A stretch of DNA of 33,920 bases from Hallerella sp963660435 (lineage in GTDB: Bacteria; Fibrobacterota; Fibrobacteria; Fibrobacterales; Fibrobacteraceae), in contig CAVKYI010000019.1 of NCBI GenBank assembly GCA_963660435.1, positions 1 through 33,920 of the forward strand, in the 5' to 3' direction. Below the pieces are notes generated by a model. It was not told where the DNA came from and ran no database searches. It worked only from the letters and a program-made list of their open reading frames with translations. A program made the position numbers and the translations under genes. Below, in pieces: positions 1 through 7,348 of this stretch (position 1 is the stretch's first letter; the number at the start of each line of letters is the position of its first letter).

Positions 1-100
1 GGGGACCTTGGCCTTCGCAACTCGGAAAGGTCCCCCTACCTTGCCCCTCGCCGGGTAGGCGCTCCATTCGCCGAGAGGCGAAAACCGTTCGCTTGGCGAA
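1..100. other. Four consecutive hairpins at the left edge, possible structured RNA
   Basis: Four back-to-back inverted repeats are visible: 1-9 with 27-35 (GGGGACCTT/AAGGTCCCC), 35-40 with 54-59 (CCTACC/GGTAGG), 67-72 with 77-82 (TTCGCC/GGCGAA, loop GAGA), and 88-92 with 96-100 (TTCGC/GCGAA). No protein gene lies here. The tandem arrangement is more regular than expected in spacer DNA and could be part of a structured RNA continuing past the left edge, on either strand. I could not match it to tmRNA, SRP RNA, RNase P RNA or a known riboswitch, so the identity is open. Confidence 0.35.
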
Positions 101-108
101 AAAAGCCT
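76..108 (-). repeat. 33-34 bp repeat, copy 1 (minus orientation)
   Basis: Read on the minus strand, this begins AGGCTTTTTTCGCC and continues AAGCGAACGG then TTTTCGCCT. It matches 20518-20551 on the plus strand with about two substitutions and one indel. Both copies lie just downstream of a gene end and its putative terminator, and both are next to members of the CAGAGCTTAG repeat family. It overlaps two of the hairpins at the left edge. Confidence 0.6.
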
Positions 109-128
109 AGACGTGAAACGTCAAGCCT
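99..128 (-). terminator. Candidate Rho-independent terminator of prfB
   Basis: On the minus strand an imperfect stem (AGGCTTGACGT / ACGTCTAGGCT, loop TTC, two mismatches) is followed directly by six T residues. The inner GACGT/ACGTC part is perfect. It sits about 55 bp past the prfB stop codon, the expected place for the end of the prfB operon. The mismatches keep confidence moderate. Confidence 0.45.
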
Positions 129-154
129 TTCGGCTGAAAGATACAGCCCGCTTT

Positions 155-191
155 GCGACTCTAGGTTCCAAGCTCTCTCGACTAGGCTCTG
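155..191. repeat. Remnant of CAGAGCTTAG-family repeat overlapping the prfB stop
   Basis: The plus strand here (AAGCTCTCTCGACTAGGCTCTG at its right part) resembles the right end of the repeat at 10855-10885. The terminal CTAGGCTCTG at 182-191 differs from the family end CTAAGCTCTG by one base. It covers the last codons and stop codon of prfB on the opposite strand. It is read here as a degraded or partial copy. Confidence 0.5.
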
Positions 192-1286
192 GCAGTCTCG
201 CTAAGCAGGTAGGCATTGATAAACGGCTTGATTTTCCCGTCGAGAACTCCCGTCGTGTCGGAAGTTTCTTCGTTTGTACGCAAATCCTTGACCAGCTGGT
301 AGGGCTGCAAGACGTAGCTACGGATCTGTGAGCCCCATTCCACCTTCTTCTTTTCGGCGAGTCGGGCGTCGCGCTTCGCTTCCTCTTCCTGTCGGTAGTG
401 TTCCGCGACCATCGTCGTAAGCATCTTGAGCGCAGTCGCGCGGTTCTGGATTTGCGAGCGTTCCGTCTGGCAACTTGCGACAATTCCCGTCGGAATGTGC
501 GTCATCCGGACAGCGGAATCCGTCTTGTTGATATACTGTCCACCGGCTCCCGAAGAACGATAGACATCCACGCGAATGTCCGCCGGGTTGATTTCGAACT
601 CGACATCTTCGTGTTCCGGGTAAAGAAACACCGCGCAAAAGCTCGTGTGCCGCCGCGCGTTCGCGTCGAACGGACTTATCCGTACAAGGCGATGCACGCC
701 GATTTCCGACCGGAGAAGCCCATAGGCATATTCGTCCTTGACTTCTATCGTCGCGCTGTTGATTCCGGCTTCTTCGCCTTCCTGAACGTCGATAATCTTG
801 AAATCCATGCCTTCGCGTTCGAGAAAGCGCTTGTACATGCGAAAGAGCATTTCCGCCCAGTCGTGAGCCTCTGTTCCGCCCGCCCCCGGATGGATGGAAA
901 GCAGCGCGGGACAGGCATCGTCCGGTCCGGAAAGCATCCGACGAAATTCCATTTCATCGACCCGCTTGACAAGATCGCCGTAATCCTTCTCGACACTGTC
1001 GAAAAGTTCCTGCGAGTCCGGTTCGGACTTCGCCATTTCGTAAAGTTCGGAAAGATCGTCGCACGCCACGGAAGCTTCGTTCCAGCTAGAAATGATCTTC
1101 TTCAGCGACGTGATTTTCTTGAGAAGCGCCTGCGCCTTCTCCTGGTCGTTCCAGAGTTCCGGGTCGCCGGACTGTTTTTCCAAGACGGAAAGTTCTACCT
1201 CTTTAGACCCGAGGTCAAAGATACCCCCGGAGCCTGTCGATCCTCGTGCGGAGTTCGGCAAGCCCTGTGTGCGAAGTGGCGGCCAT
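182..1286 (-). CDS. prfB: Peptide chain release factor 2 (programmed +1 frameshift)
   Basis: RF2 recognises UGA and UAA stop codons in the ribosome and triggers peptide release. The protein shows the SPF stop-recognition tripeptide (about residues 204-206) and the catalytic GGQ (about 248-250). Translation begins at ATG 1286, ten bases after a GGAGG Shine-Dalgarno, and encodes 23 residues ending RGYL before an in-frame TGA at 1217-1215. A +1 slip on CTT continues as DLGSKEVEL, giving 367 residues, close to the 365 of E. coli RF2. Reading the downstream frame alone from ATG 1261 would replace this conserved N-terminus with unrelated sequence. The start codon overlaps the stop of the PPIase gene (TAATG), so translation is probably coupled. 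The stop codon lies inside a repeat remnant. Confidence 0.96.
1214..1228 (-). promoter_or_regulatory. prfB programmed +1 frameshift site
   Basis: On the minus strand the sequence is GGGGG-TAT-CTT-TGA-C. The G-run acts as an internal Shine-Dalgarno-like element three bases before the CTT slip codon, and the in-frame TGA is followed by C, a weak termination context. The layout is the same as the E. coli prfB autoregulatory site. When RF2 is scarce, the ribosome pauses at UGA and slips, making more RF2. Confidence 0.95.
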
Positions 1287-2311
1287 TACTTGGCACCTCC
1301 GATAGCGTTTTCCGGCGTGTATTCCTTGTTCAAATACTTGACCGTGTATTTTTTCGCGAGTCCGTCGAGATAGCTCTTGATTTTCATCTGGCGGTTCTGC
1401 TCCGCCTGGACGCGCAGAATGTAGTCGATCTTTACCTTGTAATTTTCAAACTTGCCGTCGTTCTTTTCGGTGAGCATAAAGATCTGGAGACCTTCGCTCG
1501 TGGAGAACGGTTCCGAAATGTCTCCCACGGAAAGCTTGTCAATCGCCTTCGCGAAATCGGCGCCCTTGGATTTTGCGACAAAGCGATTCATGACGCCACC
1601 GGTCTTCTTGGCCTCCTCGTCGTCGCTATACTGGGCGGCGAGAACGGCAAAGCTAGCCTTGCCCAGGCGAACCTGCGCAGCGAGACCTTTCAGAAGCTCC
1701 TTCTTGTCCGAAATCGCCTGCTTGGATTCTCCCTTCTTGCTTTTCAGGAGAATGCGCGCGCCGCTGATCGTATCGTTGATGCTCGAAATAGCCTCTGCCT
1801 TGTTCAGCTCCCAGTAGGCGGCAATCTGCTTTTCGGTCGGATCCGTCGGATAGGGAACCTTCGTTTCGAGAAGGATGTCGCTCTGGAGCTGCTGCTCGAT
1901 GCGTTCGTTGAACTGCTTTTCCGTGATGCCGTTCTTCTTCAGTTCCTTGTTGAAGACATCCAGGCTCGGATACTGTTTCTTGAAAAGCGTCGCGACGCTA
2001 TCGACGCGATTCTTCGGAACCTTGATGCCGAGAGCCTTCGCTTCGAGCTTCACCAGTTCCTGCCCGACCAGGTTGTCGATGACCGCCCAGCGGATCTGCC
2101 TCTTCACGTCGGGAGGCACAGTGACCGTGCGACCGCGCGTCTGGGCCTTTTCCAACGCATCCGCGAGACTATCGACATGAGCCTGCGAAATTCCCGTCTT
2201 GCCGACGCGGATCACGTCAAAGTTTTTCCCGTTCGCGAGCTGTGCGGAAGCAATCGCCGAGCAGAGCATTACAGGGAATACAGATTTTTTCAAAACATTC
2301 AAAAAGCGCAT
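1286..2311 (-). CDS. Secreted parvulin-type peptidyl-prolyl isomerase (SurA/PpiC-like)
   Basis: A predicted periplasmic folding factor of about 341 residues. The N-terminus MRFLNVLKKSVFPVMLCSAI followed by ASAQ is a Sec signal peptide with cleavage after ASA. A helical N-terminal region (about 50-160) resembles the SurA/PrsA chaperone part. A rotamase domain lies at about 185-285, including AQYSDDEEAKKTGG and a GDISEPF-like segment with SEGLQIF. ATG 2311 follows an AGGG with six-base spacing; an in-frame GTG at 2317 is possible but less well placed. The stop overlaps the prfB start, so the two genes are co-translated. Outer-membrane protein or lipoprotein maturation is the likely role, but clients are unknown. 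Confidence 0.85.
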   Translation of the reverse strand: MRFLNVLKKSVFPVMLCSAIASAQLANGKNFDVIRVGKTGISQAHVDSLADALEKAQTRGRTVTVPPDVKRQIRWAVIDNLVGQELVKLEAKALGIKVPKNRVDSVATLFKKQYPSLDVFNKELKKNGITEKQFNERIEQQLQSDILLETKVPYPTDPTEKQIAAYWELNKAEAISSINDTISGARILLKSKKGESKQAISDKKELLKGLAAQVRLGKASFAVLAAQYSDDEEAKKTGGVMNRFVAKSKGADFAKAIDKLSVGDISEPFSTSEGLQIFMLTEKNDGKFENYKVKIDYILRVQAEQNRQMKIKSYLDGLAKKYTVKYLNKEYTPENAIGGAK

Positions 2312-2341
2312 AGGCACCCTAGGTTAAATTGAACGGAATGG

Positions 2342-2347
2342 AATATA
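2342..2347 (-). promoter_or_regulatory. Possible -10 element for the PPIase-prfB unit
   Basis: Minus-strand TATATT about 31 bases before the PPIase start lies in the only sizeable gap (60 bp) of this gene run, directly after a hairpin with a T-tract. No clear -35 was found, so this is a weak suggestion that PPIase-prfB can be transcribed separately from the genes upstream. Confidence 0.25.
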
Positions 2348-2363
2348 GAAAAATCGAGCCTGG

Positions 2364-2379
2364 AAAAACGCCTAGGCGT
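2364..2379 (-). terminator. Hairpin and T-tract overlapping the GerW-family stop codon
   Basis: On the minus strand the perfect 12-base palindrome ACGCCTAGGCGT (368-379) is followed by a run of T. The TAG stop of the upstream gene is inside the palindrome. The loop would be very small, so terminator strength is uncertain; it may attenuate rather than stop transcription. Confidence 0.4.
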
Positions 2380-2707
2380 CCGCGGCGGATTTTCCCTTGA
2401 ACGCCGAAAGGACATCGGGCACGAGGTCCGCGACTTTCGACACGATGGAATTGTCCTTCGAAATCGGCATCACCCGGACATCGTCTCCCGAAATGACGAC
2501 AAACGCGACCGGATTTATCGAGACGCCTCCACCGGAAGCCGTCGCGTCGTCCTTCTTCCCGCCCAGTCCAAAGCCCATGGAAACACGGCTCACGGGGATA
2601 ACCGTCGTAGTCCCGGACTGGATAGGCTTTCCGATTACCGTCTCCGCCTGGGAAACGGTGCGTAGCTTTTCAAGAATTGTTTCTGCAAGAATATCGATTT
2701 GTGCCAT
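2372..2707 (-). CDS. GerW/YtfJ family protein
   Basis: A 111-residue cytosolic protein matching the Spore_YtfJ (GerW) family. It has the opening helix with ILEKLRTVSQAETVIGKPI, then a Gly-rich beta segment (VSMGFGLGGKKDD, SGGGVSINPVAFVVI) and VRVMPI near the end. In Bacillus a member acts in spore germination, but the family is widespread in non-sporulating bacteria, where its role is unknown. The gene lies 13 bp after the lipoprotein gene and is probably co-transcribed with it. Full length for the family. No sporulation genes are in the window, so a spore function is not inferred. Confidence 0.85.
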   Translation of the reverse strand: MAQIDILAETILEKLRTVSQAETVIGKPIQSGTTTVIPVSRVSMGFGLGGKKDDATASGGGVSINPVAFVVISGDDVRVMPISKDNSIVSKVADLVPDVLSAFKGKSAADA

Positions 2708-2720
2708 AGCCTAAATCTAG

Positions 2721-3581
2721 CTATTCCGGAGAATCATAGACGCTGCGGGAAACGTTTTCAAAACGTTTTTGGAGCGTTTCCGCGGAAAGATATCCCCAGA
2801 CACACACGACGCGACCACCGGGAAGCCGAAGAGCCATCCCGAAAGTTCCCGCGCCGGCATCGAAACGAACCGTGTCCGCGGAAAACGAAACTTCCGGACT
2901 TTTCCGCTGGAGCCCGATAACCCAGGCTCTCCAGGAATCCGGCGAGACATACTTCCAGCTGCGGGCGGCATTCCAGGAAACATCGTCTCCGCGATAGCCC
3001 TGCACGAGCATCGGAAAGTCGGCGGGAACGCCCAGGAAATCCCGAACCTGGATGGAAGTTTCCCCGGAAACGCGCTGGGACAGGGGAAGGCTCAAAAACT
3101 CCTGCGGAAGCCCCGAGCGATACCCCGGAAAGGCCTGCACGTAACGTTCCAGTTCCGCCCGGTCGTAATTTCGCAAGATTCCATAGCGAAAAACGAAGAG
3201 TCTCCGCCCCGAACGCATCGCTATCTCCCGAAAGTTTCCGACAACGACAGGCAAGGTTTCCTGCACAAGGCCGCTGTTCAGATAGAAAGCGAGCGCGGAA
3301 ACATCGTCTGCAAATTCCAGGATCCGGATGCGCAGCGTATCGCCGGGCACCGAAGCGAAATCGACTTCCGCCATGTCCCGTACGGAATACCCGCCAAGAC
3401 GCCACGCGGCAGGGAGCCTGTTCCACACGGAACTCGAATCGTAGAAATTCACCGAAGCGGGAGAATTTCCGCGAAAGCCTAGCCGCTGCAGATTCAGGTC
3501 GCGGAGAGTTTCCCCGTCGGATCGACAACCGGCGAGAAGACCCATGCAAGCGAAGACAAGAAAGATTCCGAATCGATTCAT
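2721..3581 (-). CDS. Predicted lipoprotein of unknown function
   Basis: A 286-residue protein with a lipoprotein signal: MNRFGIFLVFACMGLLAGC, lipobox LLAGC, acylated Cys at about residue 19. ATG 3581 is preceded by GGGAGG at good spacing; the open frame extends further upstream but that part overlaps the preceding gene. The mature protein has a repeated-looking two-part layout: a segment around ILEFADDVSALAFYLNSG and a second around QRKSPEVSFSADTVRFDAG. I do not recognise a family with certainty. The gene starts 14 bp after the HhH-GPD-like gene, indicating one transcript. Outer-membrane anchoring is likely because residue +2 after Cys is Arg rather than Asp. Confidence 0.75.
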   Translation of the reverse strand: MNRFGIFLVFACMGLLAGCRSDGETLRDLNLQRLGFRGNSPASVNFYDSSSVWNRLPAAWRLGGYSVRDMAEVDFASVPGDTLRIRILEFADDVSALAFYLNSGLVQETLPVVVGNFREIAMRSGRRLFVFRYGILRNYDRAELERYVQAFPGYRSGLPQEFLSLPLSQRVSGETSIQVRDFLGVPADFPMLVQGYRGDDVSWNAARSWKYVSPDSWRAWVIGLQRKSPEVSFSADTVRFDAGAGTFGMALRLPGGRVVCVWGYLSAETLQKRFENVSRSVYDSPE

Positions 3582-3595
3582 CGCAAGACCTCCCG

Positions 3596-4429
3596 TTAGC
3601 GTTCCCTTCCCTTTTTGCCATCTTGCATGCTCCGCGGACAAAAGGGAGAAAGCGGACAGCGCAAGCAGGAATCCGTCCGCAAGGAACAGATCATTCCCTT
3701 CGGCGAAGGTTCGCAAAAGAACTGGAGCGCATGGGCAGCCTTCCAGGGATCTTCCGGAGCGAGCGCCTTGGCAAGTGTCACCCCGAGCCGCCGTTTTCCC
3801 GTTTCGTTCATTTCCCGATAGCGAATTTCCTCTCCGGGACCGACAAAGCCTATCCAGCGACGCGCGCCGAACGCAAACGGAACGGGATGGACATCCCCCG
3901 GAAAACTTGAACGCAAGACGCCCAGACCGCGTGGCGGAGAAGAGAACATCCGCGAAACGGCAAGGATTGCCTTGGGACGGTAGGCTCCCTTCCCCATGAA
4001 GAATATTTCGCCGAGGTCACGCAAGATTCCACGAAGAGAAGTGGAAGAGGCCCAACCGGCCAGCGGAGAGCGGCGACGAACAAAGTTCCCCACGCTCCAG
4101 AAAATTCCGGGAACGCTTTCTTCCAGCGGCCAGTCAAAGGTTTTCTTCGCGAGCCGGACGGTTTTCCGAATCTCGGATTCCGTCGCAAGCGGAAATGTCC
4201 AGAGGCGTTCGCCCGGAAAGCTTTCGAGAAGCGAAGCGAGCGTTTTCCGCAACAAGCAGTGTGGAATTTCCTGCGCGAGCGCGGATCCGAAAAGCGTCCA
4301 CGCGATTCTCGCTTCGAGAGTTTCCGCCATTCCGCTTACGGCAACGACGGGATCCGGCTCGTTTTCGAAAAACCGCACGAATTCCGCCGTAGCCTTCATG
4401 ACTTCCGGATGTTCCCTTTCCCAGCGCAT
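3596..4429 (-). CDS. Divergent HhH-GPD / [4Fe-4S] DNA glycosylase-like protein
   Basis: A 277-residue protein of uncertain function. Its C-terminus has four cysteines, C248-x6-C255-x2-C258-x5-C264, exactly the spacing of the [4Fe-4S] loop of endonuclease III and MutY. Upstream, FMGKGAYRPKAILAVSRM (about 144-161) can be aligned with the helix-hairpin-helix LPGVGRKTA segment of Nth, putting K153 near the lyase lysine. GDVHPV (D179) can be aligned with the VDTH segment carrying the catalytic Asp. The classical LPG-G hairpin is not intact, and the K-to-D spacing is longer than in Nth. A role in base-excision repair is therefore inference. It lies 15 bp after psd and 14 bp before a lipoprotein gene. 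Confidence 0.6.
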   Translation of the reverse strand: MRWEREHPEVMKATAEFVRFFENEPDPVVAVSGMAETLEARIAWTLFGSALAQEIPHCLLRKTLASLLESFPGERLWTFPLATESEIRKTVRLAKKTFDWPLEESVPGIFWSVGNFVRRRSPLAGWASSTSLRGILRDLGEIFFMGKGAYRPKAILAVSRMFSSPPRGLGVLRSSFPGDVHPVPFAFGARRWIGFVGPGEEIRYREMNETGKRRLGVTLAKALAPEDPWKAAHALQFFCEPSPKGMICSLRTDSCLRCPLSPFCPRSMQDGKKGRER

Positions 4430-4444
4430 CGCAAGCGTCCAAGC

Positions 4445-5302
4445 CTAGACCAGACTTTCTCCCATCCGAACGGACTTTCCTAGCGACGAAGCGAAGAGCG
4501 ACGGATTGCGTTCCACAAGGACCTTGTCCGCGACGAGAATGACCGTACTGCCCATTTCGAAGCGACCGATTTCTTCGCCCTTTTCGAAGCGCACATCCTT
4601 TTGCGGCGAAAAGTCTAGCCTCGGAGACGATCTCGGAAGCTTTCCCGCGTTCGTTATCCAGTTCGGCGCGTAGTTCACGACAATCCGTCCGACATTCGTC
4701 GCGCCGACTTTCACGAGCAGAAGTTCCCCGCCGCCATCAACCGCTATCCGCGAAATCAATCGTTCGTTGATGCAGAAAAGTCCCTCGACGCGTTCCACGC
4801 TCCACGGATTCACCGGCCAGAGTGTGCCCGGGCAGTAACTCGCCGAAAGGAGCCTTCCCTTCACCGGGGAATGGATGCGGTGGTAGTTGAACGGCGCAAG
4901 GTAGATAGTCGCGAAACGTCCGCCCGAAAAACGCGCGGCGAGATCCGGATCGCGCAAAAGCGAAGAAAGCGAGTAGGTCTTTCCCTTCGCCTGGATAATC
5001 TCGGCGTCAGAGCCTTCGAGGCTTCCCGTCTGCGATTCCCTGCCATCGACAGGGCTCACCACTTCGAATTCCGCAATGGGACGCTTTCCCGGGAGAAGTT
5101 CCCGCACAAAGAGCTCGCCGATGTTCGCGTATGCGCCGAGCGGACGCGAAGCTTCCGACATGTCCAGCGCGTAGGCCTTCGCGAAAAGGTTTCGCGCAAG
5201 CCCGGAAAGAAGAGGGAGCTTCAGGTTTATCAGGTTTCCAAAGAGTCTCGATTCGAGATTCTTCGGCAAAAGTTTCATCAGGACGTAGCGTGGAGAATTC
5301 AT
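4445..5302 (-). CDS. psd: Phosphatidylserine decarboxylase proenzyme
   Basis: Makes phosphatidylethanolamine from phosphatidylserine at the inner membrane using a pyruvoyl group formed by self-cleavage. All three key segments are present: SPVDG (Asp), HRIHSPVKG (His) and the GST self-cleavage site in EMGSTVIL near the C-terminus. Length from ATG 5302 is 285 residues, normal for the family. An alternative ATG at 5341 would add MEGRLGRFSTFVA; neither has a clear Shine-Dalgarno. The frame remains open far upstream through the typA region, but that extension is antisense to typA and is not real. It is divergent from typA and heads the minus-strand gene run towards prfB. Confidence 0.95.
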   Translation of the reverse strand: MNSPRYVLMKLLPKNLESRLFGNLINLKLPLLSGLARNLFAKAYALDMSEASRPLGAYANIGELFVRELLPGKRPIAEFEVVSPVDGRESQTGSLEGSDAEIIQAKGKTYSLSSLLRDPDLAARFSGGRFATIYLAPFNYHRIHSPVKGRLLSASYCPGTLWPVNPWSVERVEGLFCINERLISRIAVDGGGELLLVKVGATNVGRIVVNYAPNWITNAGKLPRSSPRLDFSPQKDVRFEKGEEIGRFEMGSTVILVADKVLVERNPSLFASSLGKSVRMGESLV

Positions 5303-5404
5303 TGCGACAAAGGTAGAAAATCGCCCTAAACGACCTTCCATATTTTTTCTAGATTTTGCGCCAAATAAATGAGTACACGAAGTACCCAAAACAGGATATC
5401 CAAG

Positions 5405-7261
5405 ATGGATCAGAACAAAATCAGAAACATTGCGATTATCGCGCACGTCGACCACGGCAAGACGACACTTGTCGACCAGATTCTCAAGCAATGCGGCACG
5501 TTCCACGAAGGCGAAGAAGTGAACGAACGCGTCATGGACTCCGGAGCCATCGAAAGGGAACGCGGCATCACGATTCTTTCGAAAAACGCGAGCGTAAGTT
5601 ACAAAGGCTATCATATCAACATCGTCGATACACCGGGGCACGCGGACTTTGGCGGCCAGGTCGAACGCGTTCTCGGCACCGTTGACGGCGTGCTCCTGAT
5701 TGTCGATGCTTTCGAGGGCCCGATGGCCCAGACTCGCTTCGTGACGCAGAAGGCGCTTTCGCTCGGGCTTACCCCGATCGTCGTCATCAACAAGATAGAC
5801 CGTGACGGCTGCAATCCGCACAATGCGCTCGACAAGGTCTTCGATCTTTTCTGCGAACTCGACGCGAACGAAGAGCAGCTCGACTTCTCGTGCGTCTATG
5901 CAAGCGGGCGCAAGGGCATCTGCCGCAAGGAAATTTCCGATCCGGACGGAGATCTCCGCATCCTGATGGATCTGGTCATCGAGAAGATTCCCGCCCCGAA
6001 AGGCGACCCGTACGCCGCGCCGCTTCTCCAGATAAGCACGCTGGAATATTCGAGCTTCCTCGGGCGCATGGCCGTAGGACGCGTCCAGCAGGGGACGTTC
6101 AAGACCGGTATGACGGTCGCCCAAAGCTTCATGACGGATGACGATTCGGCAACCCCGAAGGTCAAGAACATCCGCATCCAGAAGATTCTCCATTACGAAG
6201 GCATCCAGTCCGTTCCCATCGAAGAAGCCGGTCCGGGCGAAATCATCCAGATAGCGGGCCTCGAAATGTTCGATATCGGCGACACGCTTTCCTCGGTCGA
6301 TAACCCTGTCCACCTGCCGCGCATCCACATCGATCCGCCGACAATTTCCATGCTCTTTACCGTGAACACATCCCCGCTCGCCGGCAAGGGCGGCGGAAAG
6401 TTCCTGACAGGAAACAATCTCGCCGAGCGTCTCGAACGCGCCCACATGGCGGACCCTGCGCTCCTCGTCGAAAAGGCCGATGGCGCTTCGACGTTCAAGG
6501 TTTCCGGTCGCGGCATCCTGCATCTCACGATTCTCATCGAAAGCATGCGTCGCGAACTCTACGAATTCACGATAGGCTCTCCGCAAGTCATTTTCCAGAA
6601 AGACGAAAACGGAAAGCTGCTAGAACCCATCGAAAAGTTCAAGGTCGAAGTCCCTTCGGAGTACAGCGGTCCCGTTATCGAGGAACTCGGACGCCGCAAG
6701 GGCGAAATGATCGACATGAACACGGACGAGAACAACCGGGTTACGCTCGAATACAGGGTCCCGAGCCGCGGTCTTCTGGGAGTTCGCTCCAAGCTGCTAT
6801 CGCTGTCGAAGGGATACGCCGTTTCGCAGTCGCTCTTCCTTGACTTCGAACCTTACAAGGGAGACATTCCGGCCCGAACGAACGGCGTCCTGATAGCCAA
6901 GGAGCCGGGGCCTGCGGCAAGCTACGCCCTTTCGAAGCTCGAAGACCGCGGAGCGCTCTTCATCCCGCCGGCGACGGAAGTCTATCCGGGAATGATCATC
7001 GGCGAGCACAATCGTTCGACGGACATCATCGTCAACGCGACCAAGGGAAAGCATCTCACGAATATGCGCTCCAAGGCTTCGGACGACAACATCCAGCTGA
7101 CGCCCTACCGCCGCATGACGCTCGAAGAATGCGTCACGTTCATCAACGACGACGAATGCGTGGAAGTGACGCCACAGGCTCTCCGACTGAGAAAGATAAC
7201 CCTCGACCCGCACAAGCGCAAGCAGGAATCCAAGTCCCCGGTCGAAGAGGAAGACGACTAG
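5405..7261 (+). CDS. typA: Ribosome-associated translational GTPase TypA/BipA
   Basis: A 618-residue EF-G-like GTPase that binds 70S ribosomes and helps assembly and translation under stress. GTPase motifs: G1 AHVDHGKTTL, G2 ERGITI, G3 DTPGH, G4 NKID. The rest follows the family: EF-Tu domain II, EF-G domain V-like part and the TypA-specific C-terminal domain (SNATKGKHL-like segment INATKGKHLTNMRSK, read here as VNATKGKHL). ATG 5405 (MDQNKIRNIAI) aligns with the E. coli start and follows AGGA; an ATG at 5369 would only add a poorly conserved extension. Monocistronic, with its own strong terminator. Confidence 0.97.
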   Translation: MDQNKIRNIAIIAHVDHGKTTLVDQILKQCGTFHEGEEVNERVMDSGAIERERGITILSKNASVSYKGYHINIVDTPGHADFGGQVERVLGTVDGVLLIVDAFEGPMAQTRFVTQKALSLGLTPIVVINKIDRDGCNPHNALDKVFDLFCELDANEEQLDFSCVYASGRKGICRKEISDPDGDLRILMDLVIEKIPAPKGDPYAAPLLQISTLEYSSFLGRMAVGRVQQGTFKTGMTVAQSFMTDDDSATPKVKNIRIQKILHYEGIQSVPIEEAGPGEIIQIAGLEMFDIGDTLSSVDNPVHLPRIHIDPPTISMLFTVNTSPLAGKGGGKFLTGNNLAERLERAHMADPALLVEKADGASTFKVSGRGILHLTILIESMRRELYEFTIGSPQVIFQKDENGKLLEPIEKFKVEVPSEYSGPVIEELGRRKGEMIDMNTDENNRVTLEYRVPSRGLLGVRSKLLSLSKGYAVSQSLFLDFEPYKGDIPARTNGVLIAKEPGPAASYALSKLEDRGALFIPPATEVYPGMIIGEHNRSTDIIVNATKGKHLTNMRSKASDDNIQLTPYRRMTLEECVTFINDDECVEVTPQALRLRKITLDPHKRKQESKSPVEEEDD

Positions 7262-7294
7262 TCTCGGCTGCGCCTGGCAATCAAGCCTGACAAG

Positions 7295-7323
7295 AAGTTC
7301 CCGTGAAGACACGGGAACTTTTT
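7295..7323 (+). terminator. Rho-independent terminator of typA
   Basis: A perfect 11-bp stem, AAGTTCCCGTG / CACGGGAACTT with loop AAGA, runs into five T residues. It lies 34 bp after the typA stop and before the convergent gene ending at 7349. The opposite strand lacks a good T-tract, so it should act mainly on typA. Confidence 0.92.
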
Positions 7324-7348
7324 CATTTCCCCGCTACGGCATTCAGTC

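Noticed and set aside
1..181. tmRNA, SRP RNA or RNase P RNA at the left edge
   Set aside because: No CCA-ended acceptor, no ANDENYALAA-like tag frame, no GGUCAGGUCCGGAAGGAAGCA-type SRP loop and no RNase P core motif were found.
398..2332. 644-codon open frame on plus, antisense to prfB and the PPIase
   Set aside because: It mirrors two well-supported genes; its protein is Arg/Phe/Leu-rich without motifs. Codon bias that avoids TTA, CTA and TCA in the real frames keeps the antisense frame open.
5303..6586. Long N-terminal extension of psd
   Set aside because: It is antisense to typA and the psd family begins near residue MNSPRYVL; the extension has no homologous pattern.
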